A stretch of 57,574 bases of DNA from Acidimicrobiaceae bacterium (GTDB taxonomy: Bacteria > Actinomycetota > Acidimicrobiia > Acidimicrobiales > RAAP-2). The notes under the pieces were generated by a model. The model was not told the origin of the DNA, did not search any database, and saw only the letters and a list, made by a program, of their open reading frames with translations. Below, in pieces: positions 9,015-18,010 of the stretch. Position 1 is the stretch's first letter, and the number at the start of each line of letters is the position of its first letter. The translations under genes and the position numbers were made by a program. The stretch is from NCBI GenBank assembly GCA_003153575.1, contig PLZW01000003.1:1-57574 (forward strand), read 5' to 3'.

Positions 9015-10292
9015 GTGCATTCGGCCCTTCTCCCGCATGGCGTCGGGTCCGCGGCCTTTACCGTGTCGGGCAGAACGGACGCACGACGGAGCGAACCCCC
9101 GACCGGAGCCCACCAGTCCACGCCCCTGCCCGAACCGACCGCGGCGCTGCTCGACCCGCCGGACGCGGCCGAGGTCGCCGGCATCAGCCGTGCCATCCGG
9201 TGTGCGGTGTCCGCCGAAGGCTGCCTCACCGATACCCAACGCCTCCTCCTGCTGGCCCTCGTGCCGGCCATGACCGGCCATCCGGCCGTCCTCGACGGCG
9301 ATCCGGTCGAGCCCGACGGCTTCGGCGGGCTGATGGCCCGGCGCACCATCGAATTCCGCACCCGGATCGTCCAGATCATGGTCCTGCTGGCCCTGGTGGT
9401 CCGACCACTGCCGCCCGAGTTGACCGCTCGCGTCGCCGCCTACGCCCGCGAGGTCGGGGTGGAGGAGGGGATGCTCGACGTGGCCGACCGGTTCGCGGCG
9501 GGAAGCCTCGGCCTGGCTGCCGTCGACTTCGAGCGGAACGGCTACACCGCCACCTGGCATGCCGCGGACACCACCGTGCTCCACACCTCGCGCGAGCTGT
9601 CGACGGCGTGGGAGGCGAGTGTGGCCGACCCCGATCTCGCCCGGCAGTGGGCCGTCCTCGAGGGCCTCGCCGAAGGCACCCTCGGCCGGCGCGTCACCGA
9701 GTTCTACCGGGCCCGCGGATTCGCCTACCCCGGGCTGCCGGGCTCGGCGCCGCCGCTGCTCGCCCAGCACGACTGGGTCCACGTCGTCGCCGACTTCGGC
9801 ACCACGGTCGAATCCGAGCTCGAGGTCTTCGCGTTCATCGCCCGGGCCAACGACGACATGCACGCCTTCTCGCTCCTGGCCACGTTGGTGTCGCTCTTCG
9901 AGACCGGCTACCTGCGCAGCGGGGCGGGGCTGTTCGAGTACTCCCCCGGGCACCTGTCCGAACGGGGGATGGCCGAGCGGGTGGCGGACGCCATGCGACG
10001 GGGTGCCCAGTGCACCGGCAGTGTCGACTTCTTGCGCACCGACTGGTCCGCCCTGGCCGATCAGACGCCCGAGGAGGTGCGGGCCCGGTTCGGCGTGCCC
10101 GCCAAGTCTCCCGGCGCCGTGGCCGCCGGCTCCAGGGGTCTGTGGGCGGTCGGGGGCATCAGTCCTTTCCAGGTCCAGGCCGGCCGGGACCTTGCGAAGC
10201 GTCAGGGCTGTACGAGTCGTACGGAGCCCGGGTCGACCCCGAAGGCTGACCGGACCCGTACCACCGCCCGGTTGTCTACCCTTCGTCGATGA
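9015..10292 (+). CDS. Coq4-like protein
   Basis: Up to 425 residues. The key evidence is HDWVHVVADFGTTVESELE near residue 250: an HDxxHx11E pattern that matches the conserved metal-binding motif of Coq4, the ubiquinone-pathway protein. A preceding TLGRRVTEFYRARGF helix also resembles Coq4. The rest is largely alpha-helical with no signal peptide. Coq4 acts on the C1 position of the quinone head group in ubiquinone synthesis. Actinobacteria normally use menaquinone, so the role here is open. The start is uncertain: GTG 9015 is the longest, GTG 9063 is possible, and neither has a clear ribosome site. The stop overlaps the amidase start (ATGA), so the two are probably translated together. Confidence 0.65.
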   Translation: MHSALLPHGVGSAAFTVSGRTDARRSEPPTGAHQSTPLPEPTAALLDPPDAAEVAGISRAIRCAVSAEGCLTDTQRLLLLALVPAMTGHPAVLDGDPVEPDGFGGLMARRTIEFRTRIVQIMVLLALVVRPLPPELTARVAAYAREVGVEEGMLDVADRFAAGSLGLAAVDFERNGYTATWHAADTTVLHTSRELSTAWEASVADPDLARQWAVLEGLAEGTLGRRVTEFYRARGFAYPGLPGSAPPLLAQHDWVHVVADFGTTVESELEVFAFIARANDDMHAFSLLATLVSLFETGYLRSGAGLFEYSPGHLSERGMAERVADAMRRGAQCTGSVDFLRTDWSALADQTPEEVRARFGVPAKSPGAVAAGSRGLWAVGGISPFQVQAGRDLAKRQGCTSRTEPGSTPKADRTRTTARLSTLRR

Positions 10293-11764
10293 CCGTCGAT
10301 CCCCACCCGACCTCTGCCGAGGTGGCCTACCTCGGGGTCGACGCACTCCTCCACCGGTTCGACGAAGGCAGCCTCACCAGCGCCGGCCTCGTCGACGTCC
10401 TCCTGGAGCGGATCGCGCAGGTCGACAGTCCCGATGGCCCGGTCGGTCTCCGAGCGGTGGCCGCCCTGGCCGGGGACGCACGCCAGGTGGCGGGCGAGCG
10501 GGACCGCGAGCGGTCACGGGGTGAGGTGCGGGGACCGCTCCACGGGGTGCCGGTCATGGTCAAGGACAACATCGAGGTCACCGGGCTGCCCGGGGCGGCC
10601 GGCTCGACCGCGCTCATCGGCCGTCCCGCCATCGACGCGTCCCTCGTCACGTTGCTGCGGGACGCGGGTGCGATCATCATGGCCAGCACCAATCTGTCGG
10701 AGTGGGCCAATATCCGCTCGCAACGCTCGACCAGCGGCTGGTCGGCCACCGGCGGTCTGGTCGGGAACCCGTGGGCGCTCGATCGCAGTGCCGGGGGCTC
10801 GTCGTCGGGGTCGGGTGCGGCGCTGGCCGCCGGTCTCGTGCCTCTGGCCGTCGGCACCGAGACGGACGGATCCATCGTGTGTCCCGCCTCGGTCAACGGG
10901 GTGGTGGGCCTCAAACCGACTGTCGGCACCGTCCCCACCGGGGGCGTGGTCCCGATCAGCGCCAGCCAGGACAGTCCCGGTCCCATGGGGCGCTCCGTCG
11001 CCGACGTGGCCCGGCTCTTCGCCGTGCTCGCCGGCCAGGACCCGGTGGACCTCACCGCGTCGTCCCCCCGGTTCGTCCACGCCTCTTCTTGGCGGGCCGA
11101 GCACGGGCCGACCGACGACCTGGTGACGTCGTTCGTGGCCACCCTGGGCGCGACGGTCGCATCCGTCGAAGCACGCGCCGTGGCCACGCCCGGTCCCGAA
11201 GTGGTCCAGGACGAGTTCGTCGTGCTCCTGGCCGAGTTGGTCGACGACCTCGGTACCTATCTCGCCGGACGTCCCGGCGACGGCGTGCGGACGTTGGCCG
11301 ACGTCATCGCCCACGAGGAGGCCCATGCATCGGTCGAGCTGCCGTGGTTCGGGCACGAGCTCTTCGTCCAGGCCCTGGCCGGGAGCGGTCGGGCCGGCGA
11401 CGCCTACGCCGGCGCCCGGGCCCGGAATCTGGAGTGGGCGGTGACCACCTGCCTCGAGCCCGCACTCGTTGGGGCGGACGTGCTGGTCGCTCCGGCCTAT
11501 GGGCCGTCGTGGAAGAGCGACCTGGTGGTGGGCGGGCACACCGGTGCCGTCTCGAGCTGGGTGTCCACCCCGGCGGCCATCGCCGGCTGGCCGATCATGA
11601 GTGTCCCGATCGGCCTCGTGCACGGGCTGCCCGTCGGCCTGGCCCTGATCGCCCGACCGGGCGCGGAGTGGACGCTGCTGGAGGCGGCAGCCCGGGTCGA
11701 GGCCGTGGTGGCCGCCACCGACCCCCTGCCCCGCCCGGCTTGGCGGCGTCCCGAACGGGGTTGA
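10289..11764 (+). CDS. Amidase, amidase-signature family
   Basis: 491 residues, the usual length. The Ser-cisSer-Lys triad is visible: Lys92 in MVKDN, the Gly/Ser-rich stretch SAGGSSSGSG (cis-Ser around 171-173), and Ser195 in GTETDGSIVCPAS. These enzymes hydrolyse amide bonds. The family also includes GatA, but no gatB or gatC lies nearby, so a catabolic amidase is more likely than the tRNA amidotransferase. Cytosolic, with no signal peptide. Start codon ATG overlaps the Coq4-like stop by one base step (ATGA), which points to coupling. The substrate is unknown. Confidence 0.9.
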   Translation: MTVDPHPTSAEVAYLGVDALLHRFDEGSLTSAGLVDVLLERIAQVDSPDGPVGLRAVAALAGDARQVAGERDRERSRGEVRGPLHGVPVMVKDNIEVTGLPGAAGSTALIGRPAIDASLVTLLRDAGAIIMASTNLSEWANIRSQRSTSGWSATGGLVGNPWALDRSAGGSSSGSGAALAAGLVPLAVGTETDGSIVCPASVNGVVGLKPTVGTVPTGGVVPISASQDSPGPMGRSVADVARLFAVLAGQDPVDLTASSPRFVHASSWRAEHGPTDDLVTSFVATLGATVASVEARAVATPGPEVVQDEFVVLLAELVDDLGTYLAGRPGDGVRTLADVIAHEEAHASVELPWFGHELFVQALAGSGRAGDAYAGARARNLEWAVTTCLEPALVGADVLVAPAYGPSWKSDLVVGGHTGAVSSWVSTPAAIAGWPIMSVPIGLVHGLPVGLALIARPGAEWTLLEAAARVEAVVAATDPLPRPAWRRPERG

Positions 11765-11773
11765 CGAGGGCCG

Positions 11774-12232
11774 TCAGGCCTCGGCGGCGGCTTTCAGATT
11801 GCGGAGGGTCTCCTCCATGCCGGCGCGGTTGTGGTTCACCCGGTCGGCGACACCGCTGATCGGCTTGCCGAGGGCCTTGGCAAGGCCGCTGCGCTCGTCG
11901 TCCCACGACTCGGTGACGGTGCACCCATCGGCGGACGGTTCGATCCGATAGGACCACAGCGCGACCTTGACCCCCATGGCCGTCACCCGGAAGGACAGCG
12001 CCCGGCCCGGCACCGCCTCGACCACCGTGCCCTTGGTGGCCCACTCCTTCTTGCCCGACTTGTTCGTCCCCTTGAAGGTGGCCCCGGGGGCGGCGCCGGG
12101 GGCGCCCTTCAGCCAGCTGGCCCGCTCGTTCTCGGGGGACCACTCGTGCATCCGGGTGAGGTCGGCCACCATCGACCAGACCTTCTCCGGTGGGGCGGCG
12201 ATCTCGGTGGTCACACTCACGTGGTCTGCCAT
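11774..12232 (-). CDS. SRPBCC (START/Bet v1-like) family protein
   Basis: 152 residues from the ATG at 12232. The start MADHVSVTTEIAAPPEKVW and the following VADLTRMHEWSPE are typical of polyketide-cyclase/dehydrase-type SRPBCC proteins, which form a hydrophobic ligand pocket. The core contains TFKGTNKSGKKEWATKG and ends in a long helix. No ribosome site is obvious; the GTG two codons upstream could be used instead. It is convergent with the amidase (9 bp between stops) and divergent from the flavin monooxygenase. Ligand unknown. Confidence 0.85.
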   Translation of the reverse strand: MADHVSVTTEIAAPPEKVWSMVADLTRMHEWSPENERASWLKGAPGAAPGATFKGTNKSGKKEWATKGTVVEAVPGRALSFRVTAMGVKVALWSYRIEPSADGCTVTESWDDERSGLAKALGKPISGVADRVNHNRAGMEETLRNLKAAAEA

Positions 12233-12334
12233 GGCCACAGCGTACCGAGGGACGGTGCGCCGATCCCGGGCCAGCACCTCCGGTCCCGGACCCCGGCCCC
12301 AGGATCCCGGACCCGGCGCCCGTAGACTCGCCTC

Positions 12335-14146
12335 ATGACGGACACGGCCGCCGCCGATCTGGGCTTCGACCCCGACGCCCTGCGGCGGCGCTACGCGGTC
12401 GAACGCGCCAAGCGCCTCCGCCCCGAGGGCAAGGACCAGTACCTCGAGGTGTCCGGCGCCTACGCATCGTTCGCCGAGGACCGCTACGCCGAGCTGCCCG
12501 AGCGGGAGCCGATCGCCCAGGACGTCGATGCCCTGGTGATCGGAGGCGGCTTCGGCGGACTGCTGGCCGGTGCCCGGTTGCGTCAGGCCGGTCTCGCCAA
12601 CGTCCGGCTCGTCGAGAAAGGTGGGCGCATCGGCGGTACGTGGTACTGGAACCAGTACCCCGGCGCCCAATGTGACATCGAGTCGTACATCTACCTGCCC
12701 CTGCTGGAGGAGCTCGGTGTCATCCCCACCGAGCGCTACGCCCGCGCCCCGGAAATCCTGGCCCATGCCCAGCGCATCGCCGACCACTACGACCTTACCG
12801 AGGGGGCGGTGCTCGGCACCGAGGTGACCCAGGCGCGCTGGGCCGACTCCGAGGGACGGTGGATCGTGACCACGAACCGGGGGGACCGCTTCGCCGCCCG
12901 GTTCGTGGTCAGCGCCACCGGTCCCCTCCACCGGCCCAAACTCCCGGGCGTGGGCGGCATCGGGGAGTTCGGGGGCCACGCCTTCCACACCAGCCGGTGG
13001 GACTACGCGTACACCGGGGGCGGACCCGACGGCGACCTCGACAAACTGGATGACGTCCGGGTCGCGGTGATCGGGACCGGGGCGACCGCCGTGCAGATCG
13101 TCCCGCACCTGGGCCGGGCCGCCGCCCACCTGTTCGTCTTCCAGCGGACGCCGTCATCGGTCGACGTGCGGGGCAACCGGCCCACTGATCCGGCCTGGGT
13201 GGCCGGGCTCCGGCCCGGATGGCACCGCGAGCGGGTGCGCAACTTCAACGCCATCCTGTCCGGCGTCCCCCAGGAGGTGGACCTCGTCGCCGACGGCTGG
13301 ACGACCCTGGTCGACAAGTTGATGGAGATCTACCGGAACGGGCGGGCCGGCGCGCTCGACCGCCCCTTCGAGGAAGTCCTCGAGCTGGCCAACTTCGAGA
13401 AGATGGAGGAGATCCGGGCCCGGGTGGATGCAGAGGTGGAGGATCCCTCGGTCGCCGAGGCCCTCAAGCCCTATTACAAGATGTTCTGCAAACGGCCCTG
13501 CTTCCACGACGAGTACCTGGCCACCTTCAACCGGTCCAATGTGACGCTGGTCGACACCGGCGGACGGGGCGTCGACCGCATCACCCGGGACGGCGTCGTG
13601 GCCGGAGGGACCCTGCACGAGGTCGACTGCATCATCTACGCCACCGGGTTCGAGGTCGGCACCGGCTACGAACGCCGGGCCGGGTTCCAGATCTGCGGCC
13701 GCAACGGCCGGACCCTCACCGAGAAATGGAACGACCGCGGTATGCGCACACTCCACGGCATGCTGTCCGCCGGCTATCCCAACTTCTTCATCCTCGGGCA
13801 GTCGCAGGCGGGGTGGACGGCCAACTACACCCAGCTCCTGGACGAGGCGACGCTCCACATGGCCGCCATCGTCGGCCATCTCGAGGCCGAGAGGCTGTGG
13901 ACGGTCGAAGCCACCCCCGAGGCCGAGGACGCCTGGGCCGACGAGATCGTGGCCCACGCCGTAAACGGCACCGGAGGCATCGGTGGGACGGACTGCACAC
14001 CCGGCTACTACAACAACGAAGGCCAACCGCTCGACGGCCCCCCGTGGATCGCCTCCTACGGCAAGGGCTCGGTCGAATACTTCCGGCGCACGAAAGCATG
14101 GCGGGAGTCCGGCGACTGGCAGGGCGTCACGTTCACCACCCGCTGA
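12335..14146 (+). CDS. Flavin-containing monooxygenase, Baeyer-Villiger type
   Basis: 603 residues. The FAD Rossmann motif GGGFGG lies at residues 70-75, followed by GGTWYWNQYPGAQCD. The Baeyer-Villiger fingerprint FxGxxxHxxxW is present as FGGHAFHTSRWDY near residue 215, and the NADPH Rossmann motif VAVIGTGATAVQ lies near 245. Such enzymes insert one oxygen atom next to a carbonyl, turning ketones into esters or lactones. Length fits the long cyclopentadecanone/steroid-type class with its extra N-terminal 60 residues. Substrate unknown. No regulator is adjacent; a 102-bp divergent gap separates it from the SRPBCC gene. Confidence 0.9.
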   Translation: MTDTAAADLGFDPDALRRRYAVERAKRLRPEGKDQYLEVSGAYASFAEDRYAELPEREPIAQDVDALVIGGGFGGLLAGARLRQAGLANVRLVEKGGRIGGTWYWNQYPGAQCDIESYIYLPLLEELGVIPTERYARAPEILAHAQRIADHYDLTEGAVLGTEVTQARWADSEGRWIVTTNRGDRFAARFVVSATGPLHRPKLPGVGGIGEFGGHAFHTSRWDYAYTGGGPDGDLDKLDDVRVAVIGTGATAVQIVPHLGRAAAHLFVFQRTPSSVDVRGNRPTDPAWVAGLRPGWHRERVRNFNAILSGVPQEVDLVADGWTTLVDKLMEIYRNGRAGALDRPFEEVLELANFEKMEEIRARVDAEVEDPSVAEALKPYYKMFCKRPCFHDEYLATFNRSNVTLVDTGGRGVDRITRDGVVAGGTLHEVDCIIYATGFEVGTGYERRAGFQICGRNGRTLTEKWNDRGMRTLHGMLSAGYPNFFILGQSQAGWTANYTQLLDEATLHMAAIVGHLEAERLWTVEATPEAEDAWADEIVAHAVNGTGGIGGTDCTPGYYNNEGQPLDGPPWIASYGKGSVEYFRRTKAWRESGDWQGVTFTTR

Positions 14147-14262
14147 CGTCCTAGGTCCGGGCCGAATCCGACCGTGCTCTGCCACTCGGGTTTACGCTGC
14201 AGGAACCTCAGGCGACAGGGGTCACACATGCGGCGTGCCCGACAATCGAGTCGAACCGGCTG

Positions 14263-14919
14263 ATGCTGGTCCTCAACCTCGTCATCCTCGGCTTGGCCAT
14301 CACCCTCGAGCCCATCCCCTTCACCGCCTTCGCCCTGGTGTTGGCCTCCGAGCACGGCGTGTCGAAGGCCGCCTTCTTCATCGCCGGCTGGATCCTGTCG
14401 CTGGCCATCGTGGTGGCCGCCACCCTGGCCGCCACCCAGAACAACCCGCCGAAGCCGAGCACCGCTCCGTCGACGGCCAGCCTGGCCGTCAAGATCCTCA
14501 TCGGGGCGGTGCTGCTGGTCATCGCCCTCCGGCGTCGCCGCATGATGGGGCGGCCCAAGGAGCCGAAGGATCCGCCGAAGTGGCAGACCGGCGTGGACAA
14601 CATGTCCAAGTGGTTCGCGCTCGGCCTCGGTCCGCTGACCCAGCCCTGGGGTCTGATCGCCGCCGGCGTGGCCGTGATCGTCGACGCAAAGCTGGGCTCG
14701 TGGCAGAGCTCGCTGGCCCTCATCGGATTCTGCGTGCTGGCCACGGCGACGTATCTGGTGGCCGAGATCTACGCCTGGCTCCGACCGGAGGCGACCAAGG
14801 TGCTCCTCGACCGGGTGCGCCACTGGATCTCGACCCACACCGACCAGGCCATCGTCATCCTGTCGGGGGTGCTCGGGGCCTGGCTGATCGCCGACAGCGT
14901 GTACCTGCTGCTCTCCTGA
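14263..14919 (+). CDS. GAP/Sap-like integral membrane protein
   Basis: 218 residues with about six hydrophobic segments. It resembles the actinobacterial GAP family (sulfolipid-1-addressing protein, Sap): an early TLEPIPFTAFALVLASEHG, a basic cytoplasmic loop with RRRRMMGRPKEPKDPPKW, then KWFALGLGPLTQPWGLIAAG. Mycobacterial relatives are implicated in glycolipid export, but the cargo here is unknown. It lies 116 bp after the monooxygenase on the same strand, and an operon is possible but not supported by any overlap. Start ATG 14263 is the first of two plausible ones. Confidence 0.8.
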   Translation: MLVLNLVILGLAITLEPIPFTAFALVLASEHGVSKAAFFIAGWILSLAIVVAATLAATQNNPPKPSTAPSTASLAVKILIGAVLLVIALRRRRMMGRPKEPKDPPKWQTGVDNMSKWFALGLGPLTQPWGLIAAGVAVIVDAKLGSWQSSLALIGFCVLATATYLVAEIYAWLRPEATKVLLDRVRHWISTHTDQAIVILSGVLGAWLIADSVYLLLS

Positions 14920-14973
14920 GATCTTCCTCCGGAGACCAGTTGCCCCTCGGGAGACCCGTTGCCCGGCGCCCGG

Positions 14974-15303
14974 TCAGCCCGGCGAGGGGTGTTCCGGTGG
15001 TGGATCGACCGCCGGGATCCCACCGTCGAGCACGTGCTCGGTCCAGGCCGTCCCCGACCAGTAGCGCTGCTCGTGGCGGACGAAGGGATCCGTGAACCAG
15101 CCCGGGGCCGTCCCCGTGGAGGTGGCCTCGTCGGATGGTGCCGGCCCCGCTGTCACAGAGGACGGGGCGGCAAACCCACGGGCGCCGACTGGGCCGCCCG
15201 GTCGACGCGCACCCCGCCGACGCTGCGACGTGAGTAGGCGGACGGCCAGCACGCCCAAAAGGACGACGACGGCCACCCACGAATGTTGCCCGCTGTAGTG
15301 CAC
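14974..15303 (-). CDS. Small membrane protein with DUF2510 domain
   Basis: 109 residues from a GTG start. One N-terminal membrane segment (VAVVVLLGVLAVRLL) is followed by a basic stretch (RRRGARRPG), a Pro/Ala linker, and a C-terminal DUF2510 module: APGWFTDPFVRHEQRYWSGT with a following WTEHV. DUF2510 is found in many actinobacterial membrane proteins and has no assigned biochemical function. The topology is inferred to put the DUF2510 part in the cytoplasm. It is convergent with the GAP-like gene. Confidence 0.75.
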   Translation of the reverse strand: MHYSGQHSWVAVVVLLGVLAVRLLTSQRRRGARRPGGPVGARGFAAPSSVTAGPAPSDEATSTGTAPGWFTDPFVRHEQRYWSGTAWTEHVLDGGIPAVDPPPEHPSPG

Positions 15304-15367
15304 GTTTCCACTGTACGACCGGCCCTTTAGGGAAGGGCATCGCCCCAGTGGCGATCAGACGGCGCGA

Positions 15368-15826
15368 TCAGGAGGCGGGCAGCCCCATCGTCTCCAAGGC
15401 CTCGGCCATCTGGCGGTGGACCATGTTCACCGCCTGCAGGGGGCGGATCATGACCCGGAACTCGACGATCCGGCCGACATCGTTGCACCGGATGATGTCG
15501 ACGCCGTTGACGTACTTCCCTTCGATGGTCGTCTCGAATTCGAGGACGGCGGTGTCGCCGTCCAGGACCTTCTTCGTGTAGTGGAAGGCGCCAGGCAGGT
15601 CTCCGGATCGTTCTGCCGGCGGCGGTGCACCACCGCCCGACGCACTGTCGCCGGGCAGGGTCACGGAGGCGGCCTGCAGGTAGAGGGTGGTGATGGCCTT
15701 GCCGCGCTGGGGAGTGAAGACGATGGGCGAGTAGAAGACCACGTCGTCGTCGAGCAGCTCGTCGAGCCCCCCGGGGAGTTCGCCCTTCAGGTAACGGTGC
15801 CACTGCTCGACCACGTGCTCGATCAT
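15368..15826 (-). CDS. SnoaL/NTF2-like family protein
   Basis: 152 residues from an ATG. The order of elements (N-terminal helix with VVEQWHRYLKG, LLDDDVVFYSPIVF, then beta strands with TAVLEFETTIEGKYVNGVDII and a final helix) is the cone-shaped NTF2/SnoaL fold. Such proteins are small isomerases, cyclases or binding subunits; no catalytic residue can be assigned. It reads in the same direction as the DUF2510 gene, 64 bp upstream of it, and is divergent from the DUF35/thiolase pair. Confidence 0.75.
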   Translation of the reverse strand: MIEHVVEQWHRYLKGELPGGLDELLDDDVVFYSPIVFTPQRGKAITTLYLQAASVTLPGDSASGGGAPPPAERSGDLPGAFHYTKKVLDGDTAVLEFETTIEGKYVNGVDIIRCNDVGRIVEFRVMIRPLQAVNMVHRQMAEALETMGLPAS

Positions 15827-15978
15827 CGGAGTCCCCCGTCCGTCGGGGCCACCCGGTGGCGGCCTTGGGCCAGAAGGTACCGCACCGGCCCGACGGGCCT
15901 GCGGCCGCCGGCCGCGCGGCCGATCCGGGCCGCCCGCTACGGTGTCGACGACCGGCTACCCGCGACCGAGGAGGGCAG

Positions 15979-16377
15979 ATGGCCGAACAGATCCCGCTCG
16001 TCGACTACCTGGTGCTGGGGAACGATCCCCACCTGGTGGCCAACGAGTGCACCTCGTGCGGGGCCCGCTTCTTCGACCGGCGCAACGCCTGCGCCAGTTG
16101 CGGACGCAGCGGGTTCACCAAGGTGGACATCCCGACCGAGGGGGAGGTCCGGGCGTTCACCATCGTGGCCTTCGCCGCCCCCGGCGTCCCCACCCCCTAC
16201 GTGGCGGCCATGGTCGACTGCGCGGGGACCAGTGTGCGTGCCAATCTGATCAACATCCCCGCCGACCCCGAGCACGTGTCGCTCGGGATGCAGGTCCGCC
16301 TGACCACCGAGGTAGTCGGTACGGACGACGAAGGCACCGAAGCGATCGGGTTCGGGTTCGAACCCAAGGAGGCGTGA
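15979..16377 (+). CDS. Zn-ribbon OB-fold (DUF35) protein
   Basis: 132 residues from the ATG at 15979, with GAGGAGGGC just upstream. A rubredoxin-like zinc ribbon occupies residues 20-45 (CTSCG, 11 residues, CASCG), followed by an OB fold (EVRAFTIVAFAAPGVPTPYVA). DUF35 proteins typically sit beside a thiolase and form a complex with it, as ChsH2 with the Ltp2 aldolase or as accessory subunits of acetyl-CoA acetyltransferases. The next gene is exactly such a thiolase, four bases downstream, so a two-subunit complex is the natural reading. Confidence 0.9.
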   Translation: MAEQIPLVDYLVLGNDPHLVANECTSCGARFFDRRNACASCGRSGFTKVDIPTEGEVRAFTIVAFAAPGVPTPYVAAMVDCAGTSVRANLINIPADPEHVSLGMQVRLTTEVVGTDDEGTEAIGFGFEPKEA

Positions 16378-16381
16378 CGAC

Positions 16382-17587
16382 ATGGCAACCGATGACGTGT
16401 GGGTGCTGGGGATCTCGATGACCAAGTTCGGTAAGCACCCGGACAAGGACATGGTCGACCTGGCGTCGGAGGCGGTGCTCGGCGCCCTGGCCGACGGGGG
16501 GGTCACCATGGCCGACATGGGTGTCGTGGCCGCCGGCAGTCTGATGGCGGCCAACGCCGGCATGGGTCAACAGGTGCAGAAGCAGCTCGGCCAGACCGGC
16601 GTACCCGTCTACAACGTGGCCAACGCCTGCGCCACGGGCGCCACCGCGTTGCGGGTGGCCATGCTGGCCATCAAAGCCGGCGAGACCGACATGGGACTGG
16701 CCTTCGGGGTCGAGAAGCTGTCCGGTGCGGGACTGCTGAGCGGCGGCACCCGCAAGGACGACTCGGGCGTCTACGCCCCGTCCGGCCGCTACGGGGCCGT
16801 CGCCCCCGTCGACGGTCGGATCGGCACCGACATCATGCCCGGGGTCTTCGCCCAGATCGGCATGGAATACGGTCACCGCCACGGCGGGACCAGCTTCGAG
16901 CTCTTCGCCCGGATCAGCGAAAAGAACCACGCCCACTCCACGCTCAACCCGTTGGCCGCCTACTCCAAGAAGATGACCCTCGAGGAGATCATGGGCGACT
17001 TCATGGTGGCCTACCCGAACACCCGGCCCATGTGCTCGGCCAACTGCGACGGTGCGGCGGCAGCCGTACTGGTGAGTGGGGCCAAGCTCGCCACCCTGTC
17101 GCTCGAGCAGCGCCGACGGGCGGTCAAGGTGTCGGCTTCCGTCCTGACCAGCGACCCGTGGGAGGAGGCGTGCCAGGTCCTCCCTGACGTGAACACCCTG
17201 ACCCGCAACGCCGCCACCCTGGCCTATGAGCAGGCCGGCGTCGGACCCGACGACCTCGACCTGGTGGAGCTCCACGACTGCTTCGCCACCGCCGAGCTGG
17301 TCCACTACGACAACCTGATGCTGTGCGAGCCGGGCGGCGCCGTCGACTTCTTCAACTCCGGGGCCACCTGGCGCGACGGATCGATGCCGGTCAACGTTTC
17401 CGGCGGCCTCGAGTCCAAGGGGCACCCGATCGGCGCCACCGGGATCGCCAACGTGTGGGAGGTGGCCACCCACCTGCGGGGCGAGGCCGGCCCCCGCCAG
17501 ATCGAGGGGGCCAAAGTCGGCCTGACCCACGTCATCGGACTCGGCTCGGCGTGCGGCGTGCACATCCTGGAGAAGTCGGCCGCCTGA
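16382..17587 (+). CDS. Thiolase, SCP-x/lipid-transfer type
   Basis: 401 residues. The thiolase landmarks are NVANACATGATAL (Cys83, the acyl-accepting position), ELHDCFATAE near residue 300 and SGGLESKGHPIGATG near 345. The HDCF version of the second motif is typical of SCP-x/Ltp-like thiolases, which act on branched or steroid side-chain acyl-CoA thioesters. Some DUF35-partnered members (Ltp2) are retro-aldolases rather than thiolases, but those usually lack the active cysteine, which is present here. Cytosolic. Translated straight after the DUF35 gene, with a 4-bp gap. Confidence 0.9.
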   Translation: MATDDVWVLGISMTKFGKHPDKDMVDLASEAVLGALADGGVTMADMGVVAAGSLMAANAGMGQQVQKQLGQTGVPVYNVANACATGATALRVAMLAIKAGETDMGLAFGVEKLSGAGLLSGGTRKDDSGVYAPSGRYGAVAPVDGRIGTDIMPGVFAQIGMEYGHRHGGTSFELFARISEKNHAHSTLNPLAAYSKKMTLEEIMGDFMVAYPNTRPMCSANCDGAAAAVLVSGAKLATLSLEQRRRAVKVSASVLTSDPWEEACQVLPDVNTLTRNAATLAYEQAGVGPDDLDLVELHDCFATAELVHYDNLMLCEPGGAVDFFNSGATWRDGSMPVNVSGGLESKGHPIGATGIANVWEVATHLRGEAGPRQIEGAKVGLTHVIGLGSACGVHILEKSAA

Positions 17588-17603
17588 CCCGACCGGTCCG
17601 CCG

Positions 17604-17999
17604 TCAGTGCGGCAGCACGACGCTGAAGACCGAGGCCCCGGCGGCCAGCAGCAGCGTGCCCCCGCTGACCAGCGCGAACGCCCGCGATCCGACCAGCCCG
17701 TGGGGATCCATGTGGAGGTGGAGGTCGCGCGACATGCGCATGCCGAACACCCACATCAGGCCACCGGCTGCCACCAGGACCAGGGCGGCGACCTCGAGCC
17801 CGCCGCCGACGGCCCACACCCGGCGGGACAGCACGGCGAGTGTGGCGGCGACCGCCAAGCCGGTCCGCCCCCAGGCCATCTGCGTCCGTTGGGGGGCCAG
17901 GCCCTCGTCCCACGTCTCGGCCACCTCCACCCGGTCGGAGACTCGATCGGGGGACCCCGGGTCGCGACCGGCACTGCCCGGGGGGATGTCGGCGCCCAC
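17604..17999 (-). CDS. DUF202 membrane protein (second of a pair)
   Basis: 131 residues from a GTG at 17999, 11 bases after the preceding DUF202 gene. An N-terminal soluble part is followed by LAPQRTQMAWGRTGLAVAAT (the DUF202 RTxLAWxRT-like motif) and three hydrophobic segments. DUF202/YidH proteins are small inner-membrane proteins of unknown function. The longer in-frame ATG at 18143 would overlap most of the other DUF202 gene and reads as low-complexity Arg/Gly, so I rejected it. Convergent with the thiolase. Confidence 0.75.
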   Translation of the reverse strand: MGADIPPGSAGRDPGSPDRVSDRVEVAETWDEGLAPQRTQMAWGRTGLAVAATLAVLSRRVWAVGGGLEVAALVLVAAGGLMWVFGMRMSRDLHLHMDPHGLVGSRAFALVSGGTLLLAAGASVFSVVLPH

Positions 18000-18010
18000 G
18001 TCCGGCCCGC

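Noticed and set aside
12233..13129. Upstream extension of the SRPBCC frame
   Set aside because: It runs antisense through the monooxygenase gene and is low-complexity; the family fold begins at 12232.
14931..14965. Imperfect 15-bp direct repeat (GGAGACCxGTTGCCC, 19 bp apart) after the GAP-like gene
   Set aside because: Only two copies in a convergent intergenic gap, with no associated feature; probably chance or replication slippage.
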